Assembly: GCA_031277685.1 (NCBI GenBank)
Contig: JAITLV010000044.1
Span: 1-64,000, forward strand
Source: Sphingobacterium sp.
GTDB lineage: Bacteria > Bacteroidota > Bacteroidia > Sphingobacteriales > Sphingobacteriaceae
Length of the DNA: 64,000 bases
Reading direction: 5' to 3'
The translations under genes were made by a program, and so were the position numbers. Positions 35,881 through 45,936 of this stretch are shown one piece after another. Under the pieces are notes generated by a model. That model had not been told where the DNA came from. It was given only the letters and a program-made list of their open reading frames with translations, and searched no databases. The first letter of the stretch is position 1, and every line of letters starts with the position of its first letter.

Positions 35881-38800
35881 ATGAAGAAAAAACGCATAAG
35901 CTTGCTCCTTTTATTGGGAGCAATGAACGGCTATTGCTTTGACCTTTCGGCACAAGAGATCAAGCTCAATACAGACAAAAGTCCGCTGAAAGAAGTATTG
36001 CTTAAGATTGAGGGTCAAACCAGTCTCTCTTTTCTCTATAGTAATACAACGATAGAAGCTGCCAAATCGGTATCGGTTCGAGTGGATGGTAAAAAGATAG
36101 AGGAAGTTCTCTCTATGATCTTCAAGGACCAACCTATCTCTTACACGATAAAAGATGGTATCATTTCACTCAAGCTGAAAAGCAATCTCAGGCAAAGCGG
36201 TGAAGTCCAAATCGAGATCCGGGATGAGATGACCAATTATGTCATCGAAGGTGCTACAATAAAGCTTTCCAATGGAAACTCGTTTAAATCCAATGCCAAT
36301 GGATGCATTGCATTTTCGCTGCCCAAAGGAGTGCAGTCATTGACAATAAGTAGTTTGGGTTATGGGGCGAAAACAATAATATTAAACGAGAATCAGACAA
36401 AATATGTAGTCAAACTAGCCCCCCAAAATAACCAACTCTCTGAAGTGATTGTAAATAGCGGTATCATCAATCGAAAAAAGGATTCGTTTACTGGTGCTAC
36501 GGCTACAATCTCTGGTGAGGAATTAAAACGGGTAGGGAATATGAATATTCTCGAAAGCATTAAGTCCTTGGATCCGTCCATTGTTATGCCTGAAAATATT
36601 AATATGGGAGCCAATCCAAACGCTCTTCCACAAATAGAACTTCGTGGACAGTCAAGTATATCGCTCAATAATGTAAAGGATCGTTTTGCAAGTGATCCAA
36701 ATCAGCCACTTATTATCCTCAATGGCTTCCAGACAACATTACAAAAGTTGGTAGATTTGGATATGAATCGGGTGGCGTCGATTAGTATTCTAAAGGATGC
36801 GGCATCGACAGCAATTTATGGTGCTCAGGCTGCCAACGGGGTAATCGTTATTGAAACGGTTAGACCCAAGGGCGGCCAGGTACGGGTCTCCTATACCGCC
36901 GACACACGCGTTCAGTTATATGATCTGCGAAGTTATAATTTGATGAACGCGGCAGAAAAACTGGACTTTGAAAAAAAATCAGGCCGTTTTACCAGCAGTT
37001 TCAAGGACTATAGCCCAACAAAAGATAATTTACTTTTGCTGGATAGCCTCTACAACGAACGTCTTAAAAACGTTAGTACTGGCGTGAATACCTATTGGTT
37101 AGACAAACCTTTGCAAACTGGATTTACCCATAAGCATTCCCTATATATCGATGGTGGATCCGAAATTTTTCAGTATGGTGTTGGAGTCAATTACCAGAAT
37201 ATAAAAGGTATAATGAAAGGTTCTGACAGGAAAAACTGGGGCAGTAATATTGATTTGACTTATCGAAATGGTAAAATCAATATTAGCAATCAGCTTTTTA
37301 TTTCAGGTAGTGTAGGCCAAGAATCACCTTATGGTTCATTTATACAATACGCACAGCTTAATCCTTATTGGAAATACGACTGGACAGCGGGTAATATACC
37401 AAAATACATCGAGGTAAGTGCTTTGGATTACAATAATAGAGATTACAATCGTATCAGCAATCCTTTTTTCAATGCCTCATTGAATTCCTACGACAAATCA
37501 AAAGATTTGAATATCATTAATAACCTCGCGTTAAACTATGATATCCTACCTGAACTACGATTTTCTACGACCCTTCAATTAGGTAAAAGTGTTATGAATG
37601 GGACAAAGTTCATCTCTCCGCTCAATACCCAATTTGACAATACCACCTTATATGAAAAAGGCTCTTATGTAGACAGTCGGCAAGAATCCCAAAATTACCA
37701 GATCAATGGTATGTTTACCTATAACAAGGTATTCAACGAAAAGCATGTATTGACTGCCAATGCGCGAGCCGAAGTATTCCATAGTTTTCAAACGTACTAC
37801 AGTACGGAATTGGTTGGATTTCCAACAGGTGTAAAAGGCTTGCCCTCGTTTGCCTATCAGCAGCGTCCAAATAGCAAAGCGGGCTATGATGAGGCCACAG
37901 TACGCCGGGCAAATATGCTTCTGAGTGCAAATTATGTTTATGACAACCGCTATCTGTTGGATGCGACATACCGCGTGGATGGCTCTACTGCCTTCGGGTC
38001 AGACAAAAAATATTCACCTTTCTGGTCCGTTGGGGCAGGTATTAACCTACATAATGAAGCGTTTCTAAAAGAGACGAGCTGGTTGAACCTCTTACGCGTG
38101 AGAGCCAATATTGGCTATACCGGCAACCAAAATTTCGGTTCATTTCAATCGACAACTGTTTATGCATATGACGGATCCAGTAATATCTTTGGGCAAGGCG
38201 ATTATATAGTGCAATTGGGCAATCCAGCTTTGGCTTGGCAAAAGACAATGCAAACCAGTGTAGGTATTGATTTCGGTGCATTTGACAAGCGGCTATCAAT
38301 GACTTTGAACGGGTATGTTAAAAATACGGATCCATTGATTATCTCATTGAATCTGCCGACTTCAACAGGTACGCAACAATATCCGGAAAATTTAGGGATA
38401 CTGAAAACAAAAGGGATTGAATTTATCACAAATTATGCGATTCTGCAAAACAAAGAGCGTGATCTGAATTGGACTTTCGGATTACAGAATAATATATACC
38501 AAGCGCGATACGATCAATTTGGAACAGCAACAACAAGTATCAATAATTATTTAAACCAGCAAAACTCACTACAGCGGTATATGGACGGAAACAGTCCATA
38601 TGACATCTGGGCTGTTAAATCCTTGGGTATTAATCCGGCAAATGGTCAGGAAGTCTTCCAGAAAAAGGATGGTAGCGTAACCTACAATTATGATTATAAA
38701 GATGTTGTCAAATCGGGATCCACACGTCCCGTCAGCGAAGGGGTGTTGAGTTCCCAGTTTCGTCTCAATGGACTTTTGATAGGTATGTTCCTACGTTATA

Positions 38801-39195
38801 AGGTCGGAGGCTCCATCTTCAATACGGCACTATACAACAAAGTTGAAAATATTTCACAACAACAACTGGATCTAAACCAAGACCGCCGGGCGCTGAATGA
38901 CCGTTGGCAACAATCTGGGGATCTGGCATTATTTAAAAGCATCGCCATACAAAATTCGACACCCATGTCTTCACGTTTTATTCAGAAAGAAAATGTTCTT
39001 TCCGGAGAATCGTTTAGTCTAGGCTATGAGTTTAGAAAGCAAAAATATCGCTGGATGACCCAGTGCGGCCTTCAAACCTTGCGTCTCACCGCTTATGCGA
39101 ACGATATTTTTAGAGTATCCACCGTAAATACCGAGCGTGGGTTGGACTATCCCTTTGCCCGAAATATCTCATTCACTGTTAATGCAACTTTCTAA
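35881..39195 (+). CDS. SusC/RagA-type TonB-linked outer membrane transporter with STN signalling domain
   Basis: 1104 residues. Signal peptide ends near DLSAQ. Residues about 25-95 form the STN (secretin/TonB N-terminal) domain (LKEVLLKIEGQTSLSFLYSN), which contacts FecR. Then follow a carboxypeptidase-regulatory-like domain (EIRDEMTNYVIEGATIKLSN), the plug (SFTGATATISGEELKRVGNM, then SISILKDAASTAIYGAQAAN) and a barrel ending RNISFTVNATF. The substrate is not known; the adjacent DUF4843, PKD-like and TlpA genes hint at peptides or proteins rather than a simple glycan, because no glycoside hydrolase is in the operon. The SusC box is unusual (LSEVIVNSGIINR). Confidence 0.88.
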   Translation: MKKKRISLLLLLGAMNGYCFDLSAQEIKLNTDKSPLKEVLLKIEGQTSLSFLYSNTTIEAAKSVSVRVDGKKIEEVLSMIFKDQPISYTIKDGIISLKLKSNLRQSGEVQIEIRDEMTNYVIEGATIKLSNGNSFKSNANGCIAFSLPKGVQSLTISSLGYGAKTIILNENQTKYVVKLAPQNNQLSEVIVNSGIINRKKDSFTGATATISGEELKRVGNMNILESIKSLDPSIVMPENINMGANPNALPQIELRGQSSISLNNVKDRFASDPNQPLIILNGFQTTLQKLVDLDMNRVASISILKDAASTAIYGAQAANGVIVIETVRPKGGQVRVSYTADTRVQLYDLRSYNLMNAAEKLDFEKKSGRFTSSFKDYSPTKDNLLLLDSLYNERLKNVSTGVNTYWLDKPLQTGFTHKHSLYIDGGSEIFQYGVGVNYQNIKGIMKGSDRKNWGSNIDLTYRNGKINISNQLFISGSVGQESPYGSFIQYAQLNPYWKYDWTAGNIPKYIEVSALDYNNRDYNRISNPFFNASLNSYDKSKDLNIINNLALNYDILPELRFSTTLQLGKSVMNGTKFISPLNTQFDNTTLYEKGSYVDSRQESQNYQINGMFTYNKVFNEKHVLTANARAEVFHSFQTYYSTELVGFPTGVKGLPSFAYQQRPNSKAGYDEATVRRANMLLSANYVYDNRYLLDATYRVDGSTAFGSDKKYSPFWSVGAGINLHNEAFLKETSWLNLLRVRANIGYTGNQNFGSFQSTTVYAYDGSSNIFGQGDYIVQLGNPALAWQKTMQTSVGIDFGAFDKRLSMTLNGYVKNTDPLIISLNLPTSTGTQQYPENLGILKTKGIEFITNYAILQNKERDLNWTFGLQNNIYQARYDQFGTATTSINNYLNQQNSLQRYMDGNSPYDIWAVKSLGINPANGQEVFQKKDGSVTYNYDYKDVVKSGSTRPVSEGVLSSQFRLNGLLIGMFLRYKVGGSIFNTALYNKVENISQQQLDLNQDRRALNDRWQQSGDLALFKSIAIQNSTPMSSRFIQKENVLSGESFSLGYEFRKQKYRWMTQCGLQTLRLTAYANDIFRVSTVNTERGLDYPFARNISFTVNATF

Positions 39196-39206
39196 TCTAA
39201 ACCAAT

Positions 39207-40622
39207 ATGAAAAAGATGATCTATATAGGACTGATCGCCTGCAGTAGTTTCGCTGCCTGTAATAAGTTCCTTGATATTAAACCAGTGGATAAGATTCTAG
39301 AAACGGAAGTCTTTAAAGACGAAAAATCTGTACAGGTAGCGTTAAACGGTATCTATCTTCGTTTGGCAAAACCCGAGCTTTACGGTGGAAAAATGACAAT
39401 GCAAACGCTCGATGTCTTGGGACAATACTATAACATCGGTGCGGCGCATGCCTATACACAATTATTCAATTACAAATATACTGATATCGCTGTCCAGAAG
39501 GAATTTGAAACGATCTGGTCGGCTGCCTATGCTAATCTTTTAAATATCAATAATTTTATTGAGAAGCTGCAGCAATCGACCGCAATGGACAAAACTACAA
39601 AAGATCTGATGTTGGGAGAAGCGATTGGGATGCGGGCATTCATACACCTGGATATGTTGCGTTTATTTGGTCCTATTCCGAACCAAGATGCGAATATGGA
39701 ATCTATTCCTTATGTACGTAACGCTTCCTCTAAAACAGAAAAGTTATTACCGATCAATGAGGTTGTAGTCAATATATTAACGGATCTCAGACAAGCAGCT
39801 CTATTATTGGAGAACGATCCGGTTCGTAAAGAAGGTGTACAACAGATTGACGAAACATCGACAGCTAATTTTTTCAAGATGCGCAATAGAAGAATGAATT
39901 ATTATGCTGTTCTTGCGTTAAAAGCGCGCGCAGAACTTTATGCTGGAAAAAAATCTGAAGCCTATCTCACAGCGAAGAGTATACTTTCAGATCTGGATAA
40001 GTATTTTAAATGGACTGTACCGACAACCATAATTTCAACTCCCAGTAATCCTGACCGTCTTTTTTCTCCAGAGATTATTTTCGGTGTCCAAAATGATCAG
40101 ATGTACGCGATCTATGACCTTAGTTTCAATCCAGCGCTGACAACCAATGCTATTTTGGTACCCGCTAAAGCGGCACTGGATAATGTTTTTGAAAAAAATC
40201 CGAGCGATTATCGATACTTTTCATGGCTTACACCCACAATAGGGAATTACGAGAAGGTTTTTGTGAAGTTCCAGGATGTACAAAACAAGGGTGCCGATTT
40301 TAGATATTTTCAACCTTTGATCCGCAAAAGTGAAATCTATCTGATTTTGACTGAAAGCGCCCCCAATGATAGTGAAGCATTAGTTTATTTAAATACGCTG
40401 CGCAACAATAGAGGTTTAGCTAGTCAGACGACGATAGAAAATCGTATTACAGCCGTTGATACAGAGTTCAGAAAAGAATTCTATGGTGAGGGACAATTAT
40501 TCTTCCATAATAAACGATTAGCAAAAACATCGGTTCCTAACCCTGCCAGTAGCTCAACGAAATCTATTTCCTTAGAGAGCTACTTGGTACCGCTTCCTTT
40601 AAGTGAAACCAATAATCGTTAA
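39207..40622 (+). CDS. SusD/RagB-family surface lipoprotein
   Basis: 471 residues. Lipoprotein signal MIYIGLIACSSFAAC with Cys17 or so, then the conserved N-terminal KFLDIKPVDKILETEVFKDE. TPR-like helices follow (LGEAIGMRAFIHLDMLRLFG), and the C-terminal ENRITAVDTEFRKEFYGEGQ replaces the usual ERxxEFxxEG. It pairs with the SusC gene 11 bases upstream. It belongs to the RagB subgroup often encoded with DUF4843 and PKD-like lipoproteins. The final segment SLESYLVPLPLSE is typical of SusD ends. Confidence 0.85.
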   Translation: MKKMIYIGLIACSSFAACNKFLDIKPVDKILETEVFKDEKSVQVALNGIYLRLAKPELYGGKMTMQTLDVLGQYYNIGAAHAYTQLFNYKYTDIAVQKEFETIWSAAYANLLNINNFIEKLQQSTAMDKTTKDLMLGEAIGMRAFIHLDMLRLFGPIPNQDANMESIPYVRNASSKTEKLLPINEVVVNILTDLRQAALLLENDPVRKEGVQQIDETSTANFFKMRNRRMNYYAVLALKARAELYAGKKSEAYLTAKSILSDLDKYFKWTVPTTIISTPSNPDRLFSPEIIFGVQNDQMYAIYDLSFNPALTTNAILVPAKAALDNVFEKNPSDYRYFSWLTPTIGNYEKVFVKFQDVQNKGADFRYFQPLIRKSEIYLILTESAPNDSEALVYLNTLRNNRGLASQTTIENRITAVDTEFRKEFYGEGQLFFHNKRLAKTSVPNPASSSTKSISLESYLVPLPLSETNNR

Positions 40623-40623
40623 C

Positions 40624-41397
40624 ATGATGAAAAATTTAAATATCCTCTACCTAGTCATATGTACAGTACTTTTTCTAGGTGCATGTAAAAAGTCAGAACC
40701 AACAAGCTTCAGTGCGACACCACAGATCTATTTTTATGACGCAGATGCTCTTACAGGTAAAGTTCGCGATTCTGTATTAATTTCGTTTGCACGCTTGGGT
40801 AATGACATTAAACAGACTAAAGTCGACATACCACTCGAATTTATCGGTAAGGTAAGTACTTCAGATCGACCCTTTAGCGTGGTTGTAGACAGGACAAAAA
40901 CCACTGCCGTGGAAGGGAAACATTTTGTGATGGTTCCTGAAAGTTACATGGTTATTAAAGGCGCAAATAAGGCTCTCTTACCAATTAAAATAATATCTAC
41001 TTCCGATCTTGACAACAAAACAGTGCAAGTTGTATTAAAGCTACAAAAGAATAAAAATTTTGATACAGATTTTCATTTTGTGAACACGGATCTCAATACA
41101 ATGGATCTGTCTAGCTACCGCATATTGATATCCAATATGTTGCTCAAGCCAAGTTGGTGGGATGGTTCGTCAGAAACCTATCTTGGAGCTTTCTCGCGTA
41201 AGAAGGTTGAACTCATCTTTGATGTTACAAAAAAGAATCTGGATGCTATCGAAAAGGCGCGGACAACTTATGATTGGGATTTATTGCGGGCGATAGCTAG
41301 AGAAACCCAGATCCAGATCAATTATATGCGTACTATTGGGGAGGAACTGAAAGATGAAAATAACCAGCCCATCAATATGGGGGCATTTGTAAATTAA
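40624..41397 (+). CDS. DUF4843-family lipoprotein
   Basis: 257 residues from the ATG at 40624, immediately after the SusD stop. The lipobox is LFLGAC (Cys at about residue 20) and the mature protein begins KKSEPTSFS. The N-terminal part has the beta-sandwich pattern (DSVLISFARLGNDIKQTKVD, then RTKTTAVEGKHFVMVPES) of DUF4843 proteins, which in Bacteroidota are nearly always encoded right after SusD. Calx-beta-like folds are likely, as in the phrase AVEGKHF. They may be accessory surface lipoproteins of the SusCD complex. No enzyme motif. Annotation from remembered family context. Confidence 0.7.
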   Translation: MMKNLNILYLVICTVLFLGACKKSEPTSFSATPQIYFYDADALTGKVRDSVLISFARLGNDIKQTKVDIPLEFIGKVSTSDRPFSVVVDRTKTTAVEGKHFVMVPESYMVIKGANKALLPIKIISTSDLDNKTVQVVLKLQKNKNFDTDFHFVNTDLNTMDLSSYRILISNMLLKPSWWDGSSETYLGAFSRKKVELIFDVTKKNLDAIEKARTTYDWDLLRAIARETQIQINYMRTIGEELKDENNQPINMGAFVN

Positions 41398-41404
41398 ACG
41401 CAAT

Positions 41405-42898
41405 ATGAAAAGTTTAACATTCACTCTGATCATCTTCCTTATTATGCTAGGTCTGTGGTCCTGTAAAAAAGAAGATTCAGTATATACAGCTACTGCTGAA
41501 GTCTCTCTTGAAAAAATAGAGAGCAAGTATAACGTACTCAATACTGACCTATTGTCTATCAGTCCCGAAATAAAGCGTGATGGAACACCCATTGATGAGT
41601 CACAATATGACTTTATCTGGGTCAACCTTGGCGACGCAACAATTACCAAAGACCCCAGTAAGGCAGACACTATTGCCAGAACAAGAAATCTTAGCAATGC
41701 AAAAATGGGCTATCCATCAGGTAGCTATGAGTTTATGTATAAGATGATTGAAAAGTCAACTGGAATCTATTATTCAAAGCTATTCAAGGTAACTATATCG
41801 TCACAGTTTAAAAACGGATTTTTAGTGCTGACCGGTGACAATGCCGCCGCTCGTTTGGATATGATCGTTAATATTAATGGCCAATTTAGTCCGGAGAGAG
41901 ATATTCTGGCTAAAACAAATTCGGCATTAAAGCTAGCCGGAGAACCATATTTTCTTAGTCGCATAAATGATCCTTTTTTTGGGGATAAGGTGTATGTTGG
42001 CACAGCTGGCGGAACCAATAGGTTTGCTCTTGAGTCGTTTACCCATACTCCAGCCATGAATATCGCTTATGAATTCAAAACAGGCAATCATACGCCAGAT
42101 AATTTCAGGCCCACCCGAATGATCGAAGGATTTGAATACGGAACTGCACTTTATGCAAATAATAATATTTATACATCATCCTTATCCGGTGGAACATTTA
42201 ATGTTCCTATCAATAATTATGGATCGGCCAATCAAACATTTAAGGCCTCCAGATGGATTGCGCCTTATATGACAAATTCATATGATGGAAATTTCATTGT
42301 TTTTGATGAAGGGAATCAAAAGTTTTATAACTATCGCTCGGGCAATTTAGGTTGTTCGGAACTTCCGACAGGCAAACTATTTGATTTCCATATTAAGAAA
42401 AAATTAATATACATGGGCTATACCACCAATAATACAGGTGAAATCTATGCAGTACTCAAAAATAACGATAATACAAAATGCTTTTTAGGAGTTTTTTCTG
42501 CCGGTTATAGAACTACTGTCGGCGAGCAGATATCCTATGAAGAACTTAATTTGCCAGAATTTGACCAAGCAAATGCCTTCGCAGTCAGCAGATCTTATGG
42601 CTATTTGTTTTATGCTGTTGATAAGCGATTATATTGCTATGATGCAGGAAACAGAACCGTCAAATTGATGAAAACCTATTCCGATCGTAACATAACTTTT
42701 TTGCGCGTAGAAAAACCACAATATGCCTATTCTTATGAAAACGAATTTGAAGGCCAGTTGTTCGTAGGGACATACGGGGCGACAGTTGATTCCGGAGAAA
42801 TAGACGTATTTACTCCCCAGCCGATTCAAGGGCCGCTGCAACAGACCCATCATTTTAGCGGGGTAGGAAAGATTGTAGATATATTACGTCTTTACTAG
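41405..42898 (+). CDS. PKD-like family lipoprotein
   Basis: 497 residues. Signal IMLGLWSC is a lipobox (Cys20), followed by KKEDSVYTA. Residues 25-135 form an Ig/PKD-like domain (SPEIKRDGTPIDESQYDFIW, then GSYEFMYKMIEKSTGIYYSK). The rest looks like a beta-propeller-like region with repeated aromatic strands (RFALESFTHTPAMNIAYEFK, then FLRVEKPQYAYSYENEFEGQ). It follows DUF4843 by 7 bases and belongs to the lipoprotein set that accompanies this class of SusCD. The role is probably binding of an extracellular polymer. No catalytic residues are recognised. Confidence 0.65.
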   Translation: MKSLTFTLIIFLIMLGLWSCKKEDSVYTATAEVSLEKIESKYNVLNTDLLSISPEIKRDGTPIDESQYDFIWVNLGDATITKDPSKADTIARTRNLSNAKMGYPSGSYEFMYKMIEKSTGIYYSKLFKVTISSQFKNGFLVLTGDNAAARLDMIVNINGQFSPERDILAKTNSALKLAGEPYFLSRINDPFFGDKVYVGTAGGTNRFALESFTHTPAMNIAYEFKTGNHTPDNFRPTRMIEGFEYGTALYANNNIYTSSLSGGTFNVPINNYGSANQTFKASRWIAPYMTNSYDGNFIVFDEGNQKFYNYRSGNLGCSELPTGKLFDFHIKKKLIYMGYTTNNTGEIYAVLKNNDNTKCFLGVFSAGYRTTVGEQISYEELNLPEFDQANAFAVSRSYGYLFYAVDKRLYCYDAGNRTVKLMKTYSDRNITFLRVEKPQYAYSYENEFEGQLFVGTYGATVDSGEIDVFTPQPIQGPLQQTHHFSGVGKIVDILRLY

Positions 42899-42935
42899 CC
42901 CATTTACTGCAATTGTTAATTCAAATAAAATAGAA

Positions 42936-44408
42936 ATGAACTTAAGATCAATGAAGTTGGTTGTTCCCATGTTACTATTGGGCAATCAAGTTGCTTTTGG
43001 ACAATTAGCCGCCAAAAAAGATGTTACACAAGAACAACTTTATGAACATCTCAACAGATTATTCGAAAAGAATACAGCAGAATCCAAGGTTGAAATCCTC
43101 AAAGAGGCCAAGTATCTGGAAAATTCCCAGAAGGAAGCCGATCAGCTGCTTGCTGGTAGACTCTATTCCAATTTGGATATGCCGGATAAAGGGGAAGCTA
43201 TTAAGGCTGGGATCACAAAAAAATTTCCAAAAGGACTAACTGTTCGCAACGAAGCATTCAATAGCTTACTCGATGTAGAAGTACAGTCAGCTGAGCAAAA
43301 GGAGAAGTTATATCAAGAATTGGTAAAGAAGTTTCCAGAGACTAATTTCGACGAGAAGAATCGGGGAATTTATGCTTATGCCATGGGAACGGTAGCGTTG
43401 GAATATGCCAAAGAAAAAAATATGGAAAAAGTTAGTCATTATCTTGATATGCTAAAAACGAGGAGCAATTACCTCGGCAATATGTTCCCAATCGTACGCG
43501 AATTAAATAAGCAGAAACAATATGCCTTTGTGGTTACGAGTTTGGAACCGGTCTATTCCGATCTACAAATAATGAAGACCGGAAGGACAAAAGACAATGA
43601 TGACTTGAGGTATTTGGGTTCGATCGGTCTGCAATATGGAGAAGCTTTATTGGGTAATAATGAAGAAAAAAAAGCGCTCGACGTGTTGAGTTTTGTATAC
43701 AAAAATTCGCCTTCGGACGCCTCTTCGTTAGCCTATGCAAAGGCATTGAATGCAATAGGGCAAGACCTAAACGCATTCAAATTACTAGAAAGACAAGTGA
43801 TTTCCAATGGTAAAAGTTCGGAACTTATGGAAGAGCTAAAGCCGCTATATACGAAATTAAATAATAATCTTTCCGATACCACAAGTTATCTAAAAGAACT
43901 GGATTTGCGTATCAATGAAGAGTTGTTGACGAAACTGAAATCGGAAATGGTAAAAAACGAAGCACCTCAGTTTTCCCTTACAGATCGGGAAGGAAAAGAC
44001 ATTTCATTAGCAAGCTTGAAAGGAAAAGTTGTTGTGCTGGATTTTTGGGCGACATGGTGTGGCCCCTGCAAAATGTCTTTCCCGGGCATGCAGGCTGCTG
44101 TAAACAAATATGCAGACGATAGAGATGTAGTCTTTTTGTTTATAGATACCTGGCAAAAAGAGGCAAACTATAAAGAGTTGGTGAACAACTTTATTGAAAC
44201 AAATCAATATAATTTTCATGTTTTATTTGACGAGATGAAGGCCACCCAGAAATCTGTGGTATCTGCATATGGCGTCAAGGGCATACCTGCCAAAGTCGTT
44301 ATTGATAAAGAAGGATTCATCCGTTTTCAAAGTTCAGGCAGCGGGGCTGATGTCGAAAAAATAGTGAATGAAATTTCAGCTAAGATAGAATTAGCGAAGA
44401 AAGGGTAG
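42936..44408 (+). CDS. TlpA-family thiol-disulfide oxidoreductase
   Basis: 490 residues. A signal peptide (LVVPMLLLGNQVAFG) precedes a long helical TPR-like region (residues 25-330), and the C-terminal 150 residues are a TlpA/ResA thioredoxin domain with active site WATWCGPCKMSF (C375, C378), preceded by APQFSLTDREGKDISLASLK and followed by the cis-Pro loop GIPAKVVI. It would act in the periplasm or on the surface to reduce or isomerise disulfides. It is the last gene of the FecI-FecR-SusCD operon, followed by a terminator. A thioredoxin in a SusCD operon suggests a disulfide-containing substrate such as protein. Confidence 0.85.
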   Translation: MNLRSMKLVVPMLLLGNQVAFGQLAAKKDVTQEQLYEHLNRLFEKNTAESKVEILKEAKYLENSQKEADQLLAGRLYSNLDMPDKGEAIKAGITKKFPKGLTVRNEAFNSLLDVEVQSAEQKEKLYQELVKKFPETNFDEKNRGIYAYAMGTVALEYAKEKNMEKVSHYLDMLKTRSNYLGNMFPIVRELNKQKQYAFVVTSLEPVYSDLQIMKTGRTKDNDDLRYLGSIGLQYGEALLGNNEEKKALDVLSFVYKNSPSDASSLAYAKALNAIGQDLNAFKLLERQVISNGKSSELMEELKPLYTKLNNNLSDTTSYLKELDLRINEELLTKLKSEMVKNEAPQFSLTDREGKDISLASLKGKVVVLDFWATWCGPCKMSFPGMQAAVNKYADDRDVVFLFIDTWQKEANYKELVNNFIETNQYNFHVLFDEMKATQKSVVSAYGVKGIPAKVVIDKEGFIRFQSSGSGADVEKIVNEISAKIELAKKG

Positions 44409-44529
44409 AACGTCGTTTTTTTCTATTGAATAGCTTGATAAGGTGTTTTTTTATACCTAGAGTCAACAGGTTGAGGGTATTTGTCTGTTCAAACGACTCG
44501 GATAAATCAACATTATACAAACAAATCAG

Positions 44530-44558
44530 TAGCCAGTTTAATACTGGCTATTTTTTTT
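44530..44558 (+). terminator. Rho-independent terminator of the second SusCD operon
   Basis: TAGCCAGT (44530-44537), a five-base loop TTAAT, ACTGGCTA (44543-44550), then eight T. The 8-bp stem is perfect. It lies 122 bases after the TlpA stop. Confidence 0.85.
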
Positions 44559-44775
44559 CAGACGAGATTAAACAAGGGAGTAGTAAAGTAGGCTCTATAA
44601 ATATTGGTCGGTTTGGATTGTAGCTGATTCAGGGAGACTTGGATCAATTTCCTGGCCAACGTATTGTCGTTACGATTATACATCACTGCTCCGAAAACAC
44701 AACACAGTTATCCGCATGATTGAAAATAGTGAAGCCTCCCTTTAAAAGTAGTAATATTTTATAAAATAATTTATT

Positions 44776-44783
44776 TATCTTTG
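44776..44783 (+). promoter_or_regulatory. Bacteroidota-type -7 element upstream of the MarR gene
   Basis: TATCTTTG matches TAnnTTTG exactly and lies 20 bases before the ATG at 44803. The -33 TTG partner is not obvious upstream. Confidence 0.5.
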
Positions 44784-44802
44784 TAACTAAGATATTTAGA
44801 TT

Positions 44803-45267
44803 ATGAGTGAAATTAATAATGATTTAATGGCGCGGTTCAAGGCCGCTAGCAGGCAATATTCGGATGCATCTATTTTTATGCATGAAGCAATAGCCCGTAA
44901 GGCTGGACTTTCGGGTGCTGACCATAAATACTTAGGACTTATACTTCAATATAAATCAATTACAGCTGGAGAAATTTCTAAGTTAACCGGACTTAGCACC
45001 GGTGCGGTAACGGGATTAATTGATCGATTAGAAAAGAAAGAGCTTCTTGAAAGACAGTTTATAAAAGAAGATAGGAGAAAAGTTATTATTGTTCCAAACA
45101 TGGAGAATAGTATGAAACTTTTGAAACCTTTATTCGAGGAGTTGCAGTTGAAAACCACAACTTTGCTTTCAAATTTTACTGAGGATCAAATAAAAACTAT
45201 CGAACGTTATTTTACCGAAGCTTCGAAAATAATGAAGCAAACAACAGATGACCTAAACAATAAATAA
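44803..45267 (+). CDS. MarR-family transcriptional regulator
   Basis: 154 residues. The winged helix is clear: KSITAGEISKLTGLSTGAVT, then GLIDRLEKKELLERQFIKED, then the wing Arg pair DRRKVIIV. N-terminal and C-terminal helices form the dimer interface. MarR proteins repress nearby genes and release DNA on binding phenolic or other small ligands. The membrane protein gene begins 8 bases after its stop, so it is probably the regulated partner. Confidence 0.85.
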   Translation: MSEINNDLMARFKAASRQYSDASIFMHEAIARKAGLSGADHKYLGLILQYKSITAGEISKLTGLSTGAVTGLIDRLEKKELLERQFIKEDRRKVIIVPNMENSMKLLKPLFEELQLKTTTLLSNFTEDQIKTIERYFTEASKIMKQTTDDLNNK

Positions 45268-45274
45268 TAATAAT

Positions 45275-45778
45275 ATGGAAAGCTTAACCACGAACTATAT
45301 GTTAAGAGCTGAAATATGGCTATGCGGTACAACATTGATTTATTTCCTTTTAAATGGCGCACAGATCTTTGAGACCCTTGTCTTTGTTCCCAAATGGGTT
45401 ACATCTCCGCCTGATAATTTTAAATTGTTATTGGATGGAAAAGGAACAAGTCTTAAAACTTTTTGGATCGTATTTCATTCACTGCATGAAATTACATTTA
45501 TCCTTGCTATAATGTTCTGCTGGAAGATTGAGTTGGTAAGAAATTGGCTATTGATCTTATTTATATTCCATTTTGCTGTAAGGGTTTGGACGCTTTCTTA
45601 TTTTGCCCCGAATATTATTGATTTTCAAAAGATAGCAGAAACTCCTGCCCTTGAAAAAAATCTGATAAACCGTACCTCATTGTGGCAAACATTGAATTAT
45701 GTTAGGGTCGGAATTTTCCTGGCCATTTCCTGTGGATTGATTCCTCTATGTGTTAAACTTTTTCGTCTGCACACCTAG
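45275..45778 (+). CDS. Hypothetical four-helix membrane protein in operon with MarR
   Basis: 167 residues. Helices are predicted at about 12-35 (EIWLCGTTLIYFLLNGAQIF), 62-85 (FWIVFHSLHEITFILAIMFC), 90-110 (LLILFIFHFAVRVWTLSYF) and 137-158 (LNYVRVGIFLAISCGLIPLC). The arrangement resembles the DUF1772/anthrone-oxygenase-like membrane family, but I cannot confirm it. Its start is 8 bases downstream of the MarR stop, which points to a MarR-controlled two-gene unit. Confidence 0.6.
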   Translation: MESLTTNYMLRAEIWLCGTTLIYFLLNGAQIFETLVFVPKWVTSPPDNFKLLLDGKGTSLKTFWIVFHSLHEITFILAIMFCWKIELVRNWLLILFIFHFAVRVWTLSYFAPNIIDFQKIAETPALEKNLINRTSLWQTLNYVRVGIFLAISCGLIPLCVKLFRLHT

Positions 45779-45936
45779 AAATAAAATTAGAGAATATTTG
45801 TGTTAGTGAAAACGAATATATAACAAGTTACGCTGATAACAGCTAAACTCAGATATGTTGATCAATTTTCCAGATCATCCTTTTCTAACTCAAAAAAGTT
45901 ATTGAAAACAATTCCTTTTAGCTTGAATGCTTACTA

